From assembly GCA_002317175.1 (NCBI GenBank), contig DCJA01000019.1, forward strand, positions 16,366-80,365: a stretch of 64,000 nt of DNA, written 5' to 3'. Both the position numbers and the translations under genes were made by a program. How positions within the stretch are numbered: the first letter of the stretch is position 1; each line of letters begins with the position of its first letter. Positions 52,613-61,676 of the stretch are shown in pieces. The stretch comes from Lachnospiraceae bacterium UBA1712. Its GTDB lineage: Bacteria; Bacillota; Clostridia; Lachnospirales; Lachnospiraceae. The notes beneath the pieces were generated by a model. The model saw only the letters and a list, made by a program, of their open reading frames with translations. It was not told the origin of the DNA and did no database searches.

Positions 52613-54301
52613 TTATATTCCAGTTCTGTGAAGAAGTTTATGCTCATTTCCAGCAATTACTTCTCTGTAGGTCTGAGCAATGATTGGGTTGTCATCGGTT
52701 ACTCTTATCTGTGAATCTCTGTCAACCTGGTAGATACCTTCCATACGTCCTGCCTTGGTTCTTGGACCGATAGGAAGTGGCTGTCCACCACCTGCTATAC
52801 AACCATTTCTGCAAGCCATGACTTCAACAAAGTCATAACTAAGCTCGCCTGACTTAATTCCCTCAAGTACCTTTCCTGCATTGGCAAGGCCATGAACAAC
52901 AGCGAGCTTAACCTCACGACCGTTAAGATCAAAGGTTGCTTCCTTGATTCCATCAGTTCCTCTGATGCCAGAGTACTTAATCTGTTCAAATGCGATGTAA
53001 CCCTTATCTGCTGCAAGGTGACGAAGTACTGCTTCTGAAACACCACCTGTTACACCAAATATTGAAGCAGCACCTGAAGCCATACCAAATGGCATATCTG
53101 GAGCCTCACTCTTAAGTTCGTCAAACTTAATACCTGCCTGACGAATCATTCTTATAATTTCAATTGTTGTCAATACTCTGTCTGTATCCTGTCTGCCATC
53201 AGTAAAGTTATCTGGACGTAAAATCTCTGCCTTCTTAGCGGTACAAGGCATAATAGATACCACATAAGTCTTCATTCCGTCAGCAACATCCTGCTCCTTG
53301 TAGTATTCTTTAACTACTGCAGAGAACATACCCTGTGGAGAACGGCATGTAGAAATATTGCCTGCGAATTCTGGATACTTTGTCTCACAGAACTTAACCC
53401 ATCCTGGACAACAGCTTGTAAATAATGGAAGGTTCTCGCCCTTTTCAAGACGTTCTGCCAATTCCTTTGACTCTTCCATTACAGTAAGATCTGCACCAAA
53501 GTTTGTATCATATACCTTATCAAAGCCCATCATACGAAGAGCCGAAACAAGCTTACCCATAACATTTGTGCCCTTTGGCATACCAAATTTGTCACCAACA
53601 GCAATTCTGACTGCTGGAGCAATCTGTGCAACAACTCTTACGTCTGGATCAGCAATTGCATCCCATACATCGGTAACATTTGTATTAACTGACAACGCAC
53701 CTGTAGGACATACAACTCTGCACTGTCCACATCCAACGCAGTCTGTTTCGCCAAGTGGCTTATCAAATGCAGGACAAACCTTTGCCTTAGCACCACGGTT
53801 AGCAAAATCGATTGCACCTACTGCCTGAATTTCTGAACATGTTCTTACGCAGTCACCACAGAGAATACACTTATTAGGATCTCTGACTATACTCGGTGAT
53901 GAAAGGTCGATTGGCTCAAGCTCCTTTGTGTTTTTAAATCTTACATCATGAATTCCTACCTTAAAGGCAATACTCTGCAGCTCACAGTTTCCATTTCTGG
54001 TACAAACTGTACAGTCTCTGCAATGTGAAGCAAGGAGCAGTTCAACAATAAGTTTTCTATATTTTCTAAGTTTCTTTGTATTTGTTCTGATTACCATTCC
54101 AGGGCGTGGCTGCTCTGAGCAGGAAGCCATAAGTCTGCCCTTCTCATCCTCAACCATACACATTCTGCAGGCACCATAAACACTAAGTTCCGAATGATAA
54201 CAGAATGTAGGAAGGTCGATTCCTGCCTTACGAATAAGCATCAGAATATTCTTTTCTCCCTCAATAGGGACACATCTTCCGTCTATTGTAATGTAATCCA
54301 T
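52613..54301 (-). CDS. hydA: [FeFe] hydrogenase catalytic subunit
   Basis: A 562-residue hydrogenase making or oxidising H2. [2Fe-2S] ligands C34, C45, C48, C61; a His-ligated [4Fe-4S] (H93, C97, C100, C106); two ferredoxin-type clusters (CILCGDCVRTC, CVGCGQCRVVC); and an H-cluster with TSCCPGW (C297, proton-relay C298), MPCTAKK (C352) and MACRNGCIAGGGQP (C497, C501). All ligands are present. With hydB and hydC it forms a trimeric group A3 enzyme, the electron-bifurcating class that couples NADH and reduced ferredoxin to H2. It ends the hydCBA operon. Confidence 0.96.
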   Translation of the reverse strand: MDYITIDGRCVPIEGEKNILMLIRKAGIDLPTFCYHSELSVYGACRMCMVEDEKGRLMASCSEQPRPGMVIRTNTKKLRKYRKLIVELLLASHCRDCTVCTRNGNCELQSIAFKVGIHDVRFKNTKELEPIDLSSPSIVRDPNKCILCGDCVRTCSEIQAVGAIDFANRGAKAKVCPAFDKPLGETDCVGCGQCRVVCPTGALSVNTNVTDVWDAIADPDVRVVAQIAPAVRIAVGDKFGMPKGTNVMGKLVSALRMMGFDKVYDTNFGADLTVMEESKELAERLEKGENLPLFTSCCPGWVKFCETKYPEFAGNISTCRSPQGMFSAVVKEYYKEQDVADGMKTYVVSIMPCTAKKAEILRPDNFTDGRQDTDRVLTTIEIIRMIRQAGIKFDELKSEAPDMPFGMASGAASIFGVTGGVSEAVLRHLAADKGYIAFEQIKYSGIRGTDGIKEATFDLNGREVKLAVVHGLANAGKVLEGIKSGELSYDFVEVMACRNGCIAGGGQPLPIGPRTKAGRMEGIYQVDRDSQIRVTDDNPIIAQTYREVIAGNEHKLLHRTGI

Positions 54302-54312
54302 AACTATCCTCC

Positions 54313-56217
54313 CTAACCTCTGCTAATAGCACCGAATGGACAATTCTCCAGACAGGCTCCGCACTTAATACATTTGCTCTGATCGATAGTAAATGGGGTC
54401 TTAATCTGACCTTCAATAGCAGATACAGGACAGTTTCTCGCACATTTACTACATCCCTTACATTTTTCAGGGTCAATAGTTATCTGACATAATGATTTAC
54501 ATACTCCGGTACGACACTTCTTATCCACAACGTGTTCAACATACTCATCTCTGAAGGTTCTAAGTGTCGAAAGTACTGGTAATGCAGCACTCTTTCCAAG
54601 TCCACAAAGAGATGTATCTGTAATAGCCTTGCCAAGTTCCTCGAGCATATCAAGCATCTCAAGTGTACCATTTCCTGCTACGATTTCCTCGAGAATCTCA
54701 AGCATTCTCTTGGTACCTTCACGACATGGAATACATTTACCGCAGGATTCATTCTGAGTAAAGTTCATAAAGAATCTTGCAACTTCAACCATACAGGTGT
54801 CTTCATCCATGATAACAAGTCCACCGGAACCGATCATGGCACCACGTTTTTTAAGGGAATCAAAATCAAGTGGAAGGTCGAGGTCTGTACCAATAAGACA
54901 TCCGCCTGAAGGTCCACCAATCTGAACTGCCTTAAACTCTTTATCATTCTTGATACCACCACCGATATCGTAGACAATCTCTCTAAGTGTTGTTCCCATT
55001 GGAACTTCAATAAGTCCTGTATTCTTGATACTTCCTGTTACGGCAAATGCTTTTGTTCCAGGGCTCTTCTCTGTGCCAATGCCCTTATACCACTCTGCTC
55101 CATTGGTGATAATCATTGGAACGTTGGCATAAGTCTCAACATTATTAAGAACTGTTGGCTTGCCAAAAAGACCCTGCTCAACTGTTCTTGGTGGCTTAGT
55201 TCTTGGCATACCTCTTTCACCTTCAATTGAAGCTGTAAGAGCAGAACCTTCACCACATACAAATGCGCCAGCACCTCTGTTGATGTGAAGCTTAAATGAG
55301 TAGCCAGAACCAAGGATGTTTTCTCCAAGAATTCCTGCTTCCTCAGCCTGCGCAATAGCAATCTTTAATCTCTTAATAGCAAGTGGGTACTCTGCACGAA
55401 CGTAGATGTATCCTTCCTGTGCACCAACTGCATATCCGGCAATAATCATACCCTCTATCATCTTATGTGGATCACCTTCCATTACGGAACGGTCCATAAA
55501 TGCACCTGGATCACCCTCGTCACCGTTACATACTACGTAACGCTGCTTCTCTGCCTGACGAGCAACCTGCTTCCATTTATAACCAGTCTGGAAACCACCG
55601 CCTCCACGACCTCTGAGCTCAGAATCATAGATGCAGTTAATAACTTCCTCTGGAGTCATTTCAAATAATGCTTTTTCAAGGGCTGAATAGCCATCTACCG
55701 CAAAGTATTCTGAAATATGCTCTGAATCTATATGACCACAGTTCTTAAGTACCAGTCTTGTCTGCTTAGCATAAAATGGAATGTCCTCCTGTGCCTTGTA
55801 AGATACACCATTCATGGAATAAAGAAGACGTTCTATTACTTCTCCGCCTAAAATAGTCTTTTCGAAAATCTCATCACAGTCCTCTTCTTTGACTTTGATG
55901 TAGAGAATTCCTAAAGGCTCAATACGTACAAGTGGTCCCATTTCACAGAAACCATGACAACCACTCTTCTTAATACCAGCGTTTACTGGGCATGAACCAT
56001 CACTGTCATGGGCAATGCCTTCACCAAACTCAACAGACACATTAACGGCCTGTCCATTTTCTTTAGCAAGACTAAGGAGCTTGTTATATATTTTCTCTGA
56101 ACCACCTGCAAGACATCCTGTACCGGCACAGATAAGTACTCTGTACTGTTCAGCCTTCATAGCTTCTTTAGCCTGATTTCTTGCGATATCAAGTTCTTCT
56201 CTGCTATTTATTCTCAT
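54313..56217 (-). CDS. hydB: NADH-dependent hydrogenase flavoprotein subunit (NuoF-like)
   Basis: A 634-residue subunit. An N-terminal thioredoxin-like [2Fe-2S] domain (VLICAGTGCLAGG, HGFCEMGPLVRIEP) precedes a NuoF core with the FMN/NADH motifs RGRGGGGFQTGYKW and CNGDEGDPGAFMDR, SLBB, then ESCGKCIPCREGTKRM for a [4Fe-4S] cluster. Two C-terminal ferredoxin clusters (CKGCSKCARNCP, CIKCGACLENCP) complete it. This is the layout of bifurcating HydB/HndC. It overlaps hydC by 4 bases and precedes hydA by 11. Confidence 0.95.
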   Translation of the reverse strand: MRINSREELDIARNQAKEAMKAEQYRVLICAGTGCLAGGSEKIYNKLLSLAKENGQAVNVSVEFGEGIAHDSDGSCPVNAGIKKSGCHGFCEMGPLVRIEPLGILYIKVKEEDCDEIFEKTILGGEVIERLLYSMNGVSYKAQEDIPFYAKQTRLVLKNCGHIDSEHISEYFAVDGYSALEKALFEMTPEEVINCIYDSELRGRGGGGFQTGYKWKQVARQAEKQRYVVCNGDEGDPGAFMDRSVMEGDPHKMIEGMIIAGYAVGAQEGYIYVRAEYPLAIKRLKIAIAQAEEAGILGENILGSGYSFKLHINRGAGAFVCGEGSALTASIEGERGMPRTKPPRTVEQGLFGKPTVLNNVETYANVPMIITNGAEWYKGIGTEKSPGTKAFAVTGSIKNTGLIEVPMGTTLREIVYDIGGGIKNDKEFKAVQIGGPSGGCLIGTDLDLPLDFDSLKKRGAMIGSGGLVIMDEDTCMVEVARFFMNFTQNESCGKCIPCREGTKRMLEILEEIVAGNGTLEMLDMLEELGKAITDTSLCGLGKSAALPVLSTLRTFRDEYVEHVVDKKCRTGVCKSLCQITIDPEKCKGCSKCARNCPVSAIEGQIKTPFTIDQSKCIKCGACLENCPFGAISRG

Positions 56218-56699
56218 GCCTGTACCTCCTGCTGCTTAATCTCGTTAATCAGTTCGACTACCTTATCTGGAGTCATGGATGGATGAACATTGTCATTGAC
56301 TGTAAGAACAGGTGCAAGTCCACAGGCTCCAAGACATGAAACTGTCTCAAGTGTGAAAAGCATATCTTCAGTAGTGCTCTGTCCCGGCTTTAATCCAAGT
56401 ACCTCACGAAGCTTGTTAAGAACATCTGTACCACGACGAACATGGCAGGCTGTACCATCACAAACCTTTATTACATACTTACCTTTCTGATCAAAAGAGA
56501 AGTTCTCGTAGAAGGTTGCTACGCTATAGGCTTTAGCCTCCGTAATATGCAGCTTCCCCGCAATATATTTCAATAATTCAGGTGGCAGATAACGATACTC
56601 GCTCTGTACATCCTGTATTACAGGAATCAGAAAGCGGCTTTCTGTTCCGTAGCCTGCGATAATCTCATCTACCTTTTCGTAATAACTCTTATCCAGCAT
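56214..56699 (-). CDS. hydC: Hydrogenase NuoE-like [2Fe-2S] subunit
   Basis: A 161-residue subunit of the NuoE/thioredoxin-like type. Cluster ligands are CDGTACHVRRGTD and CLGACGLAPVLTVND. The N-terminal helical part (LLKYIAGKLHITEAKAYSV) is typical. The ATG at 56697-56699 is chosen because GGGAG lies seven bases upstream; an earlier ATG would add nine residues. It is the first gene of hydCBA, with ~170 non-coding bases upstream. Confidence 0.93.
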   Translation of the reverse strand: MLDKSYYEKVDEIIAGYGTESRFLIPVIQDVQSEYRYLPPELLKYIAGKLHITEAKAYSVATFYENFSFDQKGKYVIKVCDGTACHVRRGTDVLNKLREVLGLKPGQSTTEDMLFTLETVSCLGACGLAPVLTVNDNVHPSMTPDKVVELINEIKQQEVQA

Positions 56700-56735
56700 A
56701 CTTTTCTCCCATTTACTATTTAACATATATACACT

Positions 56736-56753
56736 TAGACCTCTTTAGGCCTA
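56736..56753 (-). promoter_or_regulatory. Palindrome in the hydC leader
   Basis: TAGACCT and AGGCCTA form 7-bp arms (one wobble position) around CTTT, ~40 bases before the hydC start. Either an operator or a leader hairpin. Two overlapping sites at 56775-56812 match about 9 of 14 defined positions of the Rex consensus, which is too weak to call. Confidence 0.35.
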
Positions 56754-56871
56754 TCTTTTATACTACTATATTTGTGTGATAATTAATACCTATCATTGAC
56801 ATTTATTACACAATAACCAAACATACAGAATTCTTCTTTAATCAGGTTGCTGAGACTGTTCTTTTCAACAA

Positions 56872-59800
56872 TTACTCTGCATTAATAAGCTCGCATATTC
56901 TGTCATATTCCGTAAAAAGCTTACTCTGAACGTCTTCCAGGCCACTTTCAAATGAATTTCTACTCATTTCTTCCATTTCAAATGCCCAGTCTCCCATCTG
57001 AGACAAACCAATGGAATACGCATTGTTTTTGAATCCATGAATAGCAATACAGTAATTTCTGAAGTCATTACTACTATAGAAATTACACAATTCATCCTTT
57101 ATGCTCATGTTTGCAAACATCTTTACCACTTCAATATAGAATTCTTCACTGTCCGAACAGGTACTAAGCCCACTCTGAACATCCAGTTCAGGAATCCTCT
57201 CAATAAGTTTAATCAGATATGGATCCTTAACCGCTACAGCATTCGAACTTACCGAATCAGCGGCTCCCTTATTAGCAGTTCCTGTTCCCTTTTTAGAAGC
57301 CGCTTTTTCCTTTGAAGCAGCAGCCTCAACTTTTCTGGTTTCATACAGATCATTTGGCAACCATTTCATCAATGTATTCTCTAATTCAACCGGGTTGATT
57401 GGCTTAGAAAGATAATCATCAAATCCCATTGCAATATACTGTTCCTTTGCTCCAGCAATCGCATGAGCAGTCATGATAATAATCGGAATATTTGCTGGCA
57501 AAAGGTTGTTATCTCTAATCTGTTTTAGCGTTTCATCACCACTTAATCCTGGCATCATCTGATCCAGCAGAACCAAATCCACATCCAGGCTGTCAATCCT
57601 TTCAAGCAACTCTGCTCCGCTCTCACACAGTTCCACATGCATCTCACTTCGTTTTAGCAGTTCTCTCGCAACCTTTCGGTTCATCTCATTGTCATCAACA
57701 ACTACTACCTTTGCTTTTGGAGCATACATATATGTAGCATTCTTCTCTGTGTCATTTATATCACTAAATAAATCTTCACTGCCAATAGGTGTACTGTCAA
57801 TAACATCCTGTTCTACATAAAAATAGAATTCTGAGCCTTCTCCATATACGCTGTTTAGCTTAAGATCACTTCCCATTTCTTCAAGGAAATGCCTTACAAT
57901 ATATAAGCCCAGACCAGTTCCCTCGATATTGTGATTCTTATCCATATCCAGTCGCTGGAAAGATTCAAATAGTTTTTCTCTATCTTCATCCTTGATACCG
58001 ATACCTGTGTCTATTACATGAGCACCAAGGCTGATCCTGCCCTCTGCAGTTTCCTCACTTGTCATCTTAAATGTTATGCTTCCCTCTGGAGTATATTTAA
58101 CAGCGTTTGTTAACAGGTTAATGATAATCTGTACAATCTTTACCTTATCTCCATATAAAACAGATGGAATATTATCACTGATTTCAGTTTTCAACTCCAG
58201 ATTATGCTCACTCGCTAATGGACTAATCTCAGATATAAGTCCACTAATCATTTCTCTGGTATTATATTTGACAAATACAATCTCATCTTTTCCATTTTCA
58301 ATCTTAGCAAAATCCAGGATACTGTTTACAAGAAGCAACAGCATTTTTCCAGATTCCTTAATATCCTTAGAGTGCTCAAGAACTGATGCATCATTAGATT
58401 CCCTTGATATCATCTCATTCATACCAAGTATTGCATTGATTGGTGTTCTGATCTCATGGCTCATCTGTGCCAAAAATCTGGTTTTAGCTTGGTTAGCATT
58501 ATATGCTTCTGATACCGCATCAGCTAACTCTTCATTGGTCCTTCTTCTCCAGTTATTAATTTTTCTCCACAACATGAAGATTAGTAATATACTTCCATTT
58601 ATGAGAATAAAAAATATTAATGATGATAAAAATATCGCTCCATATACAGACATCCAGCTTCTAATAACATATATCTGAAATCCTGAAACACTTTCCTCTC
58701 TATGGGATGCAACAACTAATCTATTATCATAATCCCAAAGGAATCTAATACCTTCTTCATCCTGTATTCCCTTATATACAGATTCATCCATACTTACTGT
58801 ATCACTATAGGAAATCTTATATTCGCTATATGGATGATTCATAATAGCCCCGGTTTTTGTAACAAGGAATGCATACTCATCATCTGTATATTCACTTTCA
58901 AGCGCTGCTACCAGATCGCTTACATTAAAATCAACACCTAATACACCTAAGAAATTGCCGTATTTATCCGTCATTCTCTTAGAAAAAGTAATAACATACT
59001 GTTGTGAATCAATATCATAATGAACTGTTGATAATTCATAACCTTCTCTTGAGTTTTTTGCATTTGAGTACCATGAATAAGCCTGAAGAATGTAATTTCC
59101 ATTTCCAGCCCAGCCATCACTCATAATAATAGGATGCTTTAGTTCTTCATTTCCTACATAGATTAGTGATATTCCTTCATATTCGTTGGCAATATCATTA
59201 AGGTAATTAACACAATCTTCGTAACTATTTAATATTTCCGGCTTTGCCTCCAGCATATTTGCCATCATATCTATTGAATTCTTTCTACTTGAAACCCATG
59301 CCTGCAATTCGCCATAGTAGGTTTCAGTATTATAATTCATAACAGTTCTTCCCTGTCGCCTAACAACAAAAGCCATAAATATAATAACTACAGGAATAAG
59401 AACAATAAGGATTATCTTTAAAGTAAGCTCCATCTTTTTAATATTTTCGTTATCTACTTCGCCTACTTCTTTTTCTTCTTTATTTTCAGTTTTATCCTGA
59501 TTCTCAGTTTCACTTTGAATTGCTGAATATGCAATCAGATTGTCGAACAATTGCTGCAAATGCAAGGAAGATTCTCTAATCTTTAGAATATTACTTTCTA
59601 CCTCGCCTTTTCCCCATGTCTTGTCTTTGGTCAGTTGATTTATTTGCACCAACGGATTCTCAAATTCAGCCTTAAGATTTTCAAAGAATAAGTCTTTACT
59701 GTGCAAAGCCTCTTCTGCAAGTTTTCTACTACTTCTGTTTTTTGCCAGCAACATAATAATCAGAAGAAAAACAAACAACAGGAATAGTATAATGAGAATC

Positions 59801-60639
59801 ATAATAACAAGGTTTCTTCCATGAAGCTGCCAAATATTAACACTATAAATAAGATAAGCTCCATTTTCTGTTACATTATAAAAATAATTGTATAAGCCCT
59901 GCCTAAAACTACCATTTCCATTACTTACATGCTTAATTCTGTTCCAGCTTCTGGCTATTTGTGGAATGGCTTCCTCCAGACTTGCACCATTTAATCCTTC
60001 AATATTGGCGCTAACTATTAATCCATCTGAATTAACAAGAATCGCACTACCATTATCATTTGGAATCTGAATAAAGTATTGCTGCAAAGAAGCCATTGTA
60101 TAATCAAGAGAGACAGTTGTAATACCATCACTTAATACCTTAGCAACGGTAAAGCAGAAATCATTTTTAAAAAAATCCAAATAAGGCGAAGATATATATA
60201 CTCCACCTGTTCCCATTTTAAGAGCCTGAATATACCATTCACGCTCAGAAATATCGAAGTCATCTGTTATCTCTTCACCTGGCACAATGATGCATTGTGG
60301 TCTTGTATAGCATACTCGAAAGCACTGACCATCCGACAACTCTTTCTGGAGTTCTGACTGCTCAGTAATGAACTTCTCTATTGCTTCTCTTGAATCATCT
60401 GATTCAATTCTTAAGCGTTCGACATTGTCCGCTAATGCTTCCACTTCGTATACAGCATGATTAAGCAAGGCATCTACTTCTTTAGACATGGTTTCTAACT
60501 GCTGATTACCAAGGCTTATTGTCTGCTCTGAGGTTATTCTAAGCACAAAATGCATAAGCAATATTGCGAATACAATAACAGCAAAATAAAGAATAAACGA
60601 ATATATATTATAATTCTTTGTATTTTTTCTGACTGACAT
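56872..60639 (-). CDS. Double-sensor hybrid histidine kinase with receiver and HPt
   Basis: A 1255-residue kinase. First half: membrane helix ~13-32, dCache-type extracellular domain ~40-272, membrane helix ~276-298, then a DHp-like helix (FFENLKAEFENPL) where the phospho-His is Ala324 and no ATPase follows. Second half: membrane helix ~404-425, a second dCache domain ~430-660, membrane helix ~667-690, coiled coil, true DHp (H728 in MSHEIRTP), HATPase (NLLTNAVKYT, GTGLGLYIV), receiver (D1026 in LLDQMMPG) and a C-terminal HPt (H1201 in IHGFKNNAYS). It follows a binding-protein gene by 17 bases and ends the three-gene cluster. Confidence 0.9.
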   Translation of the reverse strand: MSVRKNTKNYNIYSFILYFAVIVFAILLMHFVLRITSEQTISLGNQQLETMSKEVDALLNHAVYEVEALADNVERLRIESDDSREAIEKFITEQSELQKELSDGQCFRVCYTRPQCIIVPGEEITDDFDISEREWYIQALKMGTGGVYISSPYLDFFKNDFCFTVAKVLSDGITTVSLDYTMASLQQYFIQIPNDNGSAILVNSDGLIVSANIEGLNGASLEEAIPQIARSWNRIKHVSNGNGSFRQGLYNYFYNVTENGAYLIYSVNIWQLHGRNLVIMILIILFLLFVFLLIIMLLAKNRSSRKLAEEALHSKDLFFENLKAEFENPLVQINQLTKDKTWGKGEVESNILKIRESSLHLQQLFDNLIAYSAIQSETENQDKTENKEEKEVGEVDNENIKKMELTLKIILIVLIPVVIIFMAFVVRRQGRTVMNYNTETYYGELQAWVSSRKNSIDMMANMLEAKPEILNSYEDCVNYLNDIANEYEGISLIYVGNEELKHPIIMSDGWAGNGNYILQAYSWYSNAKNSREGYELSTVHYDIDSQQYVITFSKRMTDKYGNFLGVLGVDFNVSDLVAALESEYTDDEYAFLVTKTGAIMNHPYSEYKISYSDTVSMDESVYKGIQDEEGIRFLWDYDNRLVVASHREESVSGFQIYVIRSWMSVYGAIFLSSLIFFILINGSILLIFMLWRKINNWRRRTNEELADAVSEAYNANQAKTRFLAQMSHEIRTPINAILGMNEMISRESNDASVLEHSKDIKESGKMLLLLVNSILDFAKIENGKDEIVFVKYNTREMISGLISEISPLASEHNLELKTEISDNIPSVLYGDKVKIVQIIINLLTNAVKYTPEGSITFKMTSEETAEGRISLGAHVIDTGIGIKDEDREKLFESFQRLDMDKNHNIEGTGLGLYIVRHFLEEMGSDLKLNSVYGEGSEFYFYVEQDVIDSTPIGSEDLFSDINDTEKNATYMYAPKAKVVVVDDNEMNRKVARELLKRSEMHVELCESGAELLERIDSLDVDLVLLDQMMPGLSGDETLKQIRDNNLLPANIPIIIMTAHAIAGAKEQYIAMGFDDYLSKPINPVELENTLMKWLPNDLYETRKVEAAASKEKAASKKGTGTANKGAADSVSSNAVAVKDPYLIKLIERIPELDVQSGLSTCSDSEEFYIEVVKMFANMSIKDELCNFYSSNDFRNYCIAIHGFKNNAYSIGLSQMGDWAFEMEEMSRNSFESGLEDVQSKLFTEYDRICELINAE

Positions 60640-60656
60640 ATTACTTCCTTTAGAAT

Positions 60657-61610
60657 TTACTGAATCTCAACATAGTCCTGTGGAATCGCAATCCCGATCT
60701 TATTGGCATTGCTTCTGTTATACTTCTTTGTATACTCTTTGGCATACTTAATCTCCATATTAGCCGGGTTAGCACCATTCTTTAGTATATCCACGGCCAT
60801 CTCTCCTGCTTCATATCCTATACTATAATAATCGATTGAAACCGTCGCCACTCCAGCTCTGCAGATTCCTTCCTCACCACCAAACATTGGTACCTTCGCA
60901 TTATTGAATACATCAACTAAAGAATCTGCTTCTGCAGATATTCTGTTATCAGTAGGGATATAGATTGCATCACACTCTTCTACTGCTTTCATAGCAACTG
61001 CTTTTATATCTTCATCATCAGCTACAGCATATTCCTCATATTTGATGCCGTCTTCATCCAATAATTTCTTCATAGAATTTGCCTGAAACTGTGAATTACT
61101 CTCTGAAGATGAATAAATGATTCCTATTCTTTCAACATTTGGCTTCACCTCCAGAATGACTTCCTTAAGTTCCTCTATTGGAGCCAAATCTGATGTACCG
61201 GTTACATTTATTCCTGTCACCCCATTCCAATTTCTCATATTTAGTGCTGATCCATAATCTGTTATCGATGTAGCCACAATTGGAATACGACCAGTAATAT
61301 TAACAGCACTTACCATGGCTGGAGTAGCATTTGTCATAATCAAATCAACTTTATTATTGACCGCTTCCTCTATAATGCTGGAGCAGGCTTCAGAACTTCC
61401 ATCCGCCACATGTGTGTAGATGATTACATCACTTCCTAATTCCTTCTTAAGAGCATCCTCAAAGCCCTTTGTAGCTTCATCAAGCGCAGGATGCTCCACC
61501 AGTTGGCATATTACAACCTGGCTAACATCACTCTTGCTCGCATCACCACAACCTGCTAAACATACAGCAACTAAGGCAAATACTAATAGTACAGACAAAA
61601 CTTTTCTCAT
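60657..61610 (-). CDS. ABC_sub_bind-type lipoprotein, likely sensor partner
   Basis: A 317-residue lipoprotein: signal VLSVLLVFALVAVCLAGC, then an ABC_sub_bind (TrpX-like) fold with VVICQLVEHPALDEATKGF, VDLIMTNATPAMVSAV, ERIGIIYSSSESNSQ and AIYIPTDNRI. Characterised relatives bind aromatic amino acids or similar small molecules. No permease or ATPase is nearby; the flanking genes are a hybrid kinase and an HD-GYP regulator, so it probably delivers the signal. AGAGGAGAGG precedes the ATG. Confidence 0.86.
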   Translation of the reverse strand: MRKVLSVLLVFALVAVCLAGCGDASKSDVSQVVICQLVEHPALDEATKGFEDALKKELGSDVIIYTHVADGSSEACSSIIEEAVNNKVDLIMTNATPAMVSAVNITGRIPIVATSITDYGSALNMRNWNGVTGINVTGTSDLAPIEELKEVILEVKPNVERIGIIYSSSESNSQFQANSMKKLLDEDGIKYEEYAVADDEDIKAVAMKAVEECDAIYIPTDNRISAEADSLVDVFNNAKVPMFGGEEGICRAGVATVSIDYYSIGYEAGEMAVDILKNGANPANMEIKYAKEYTKKYNRSNANKIGIAIPQDYVEIQ

Positions 61611-61641
61611 ATATTATTCCTCTCCTCTATATATAAAAGAA

Positions 61642-61667
61642 GAGTAAATAACCAAAGTTATTTACTC
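61642..61667 (-). terminator. Intercistronic hairpin after the HD-GYP regulator
   Basis: A perfect 11-bp stem GAGTAAATAAC / GTTATTTACTC with loop CAAA between the HD-GYP gene and the binding-protein gene. The T run behind it on the minus strand is partial (CTTCTTTT), so it may only attenuate. Confidence 0.6.
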
Positions 61668-61676
61668 TATTAATAA

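Noticed and set aside
52613..56699. Respiratory complex I genes
   Set aside because: NuoE/F-like subunits are present, but the third gene has the complete H-cluster motifs of an [FeFe] hydrogenase, and no membrane subunits follow.
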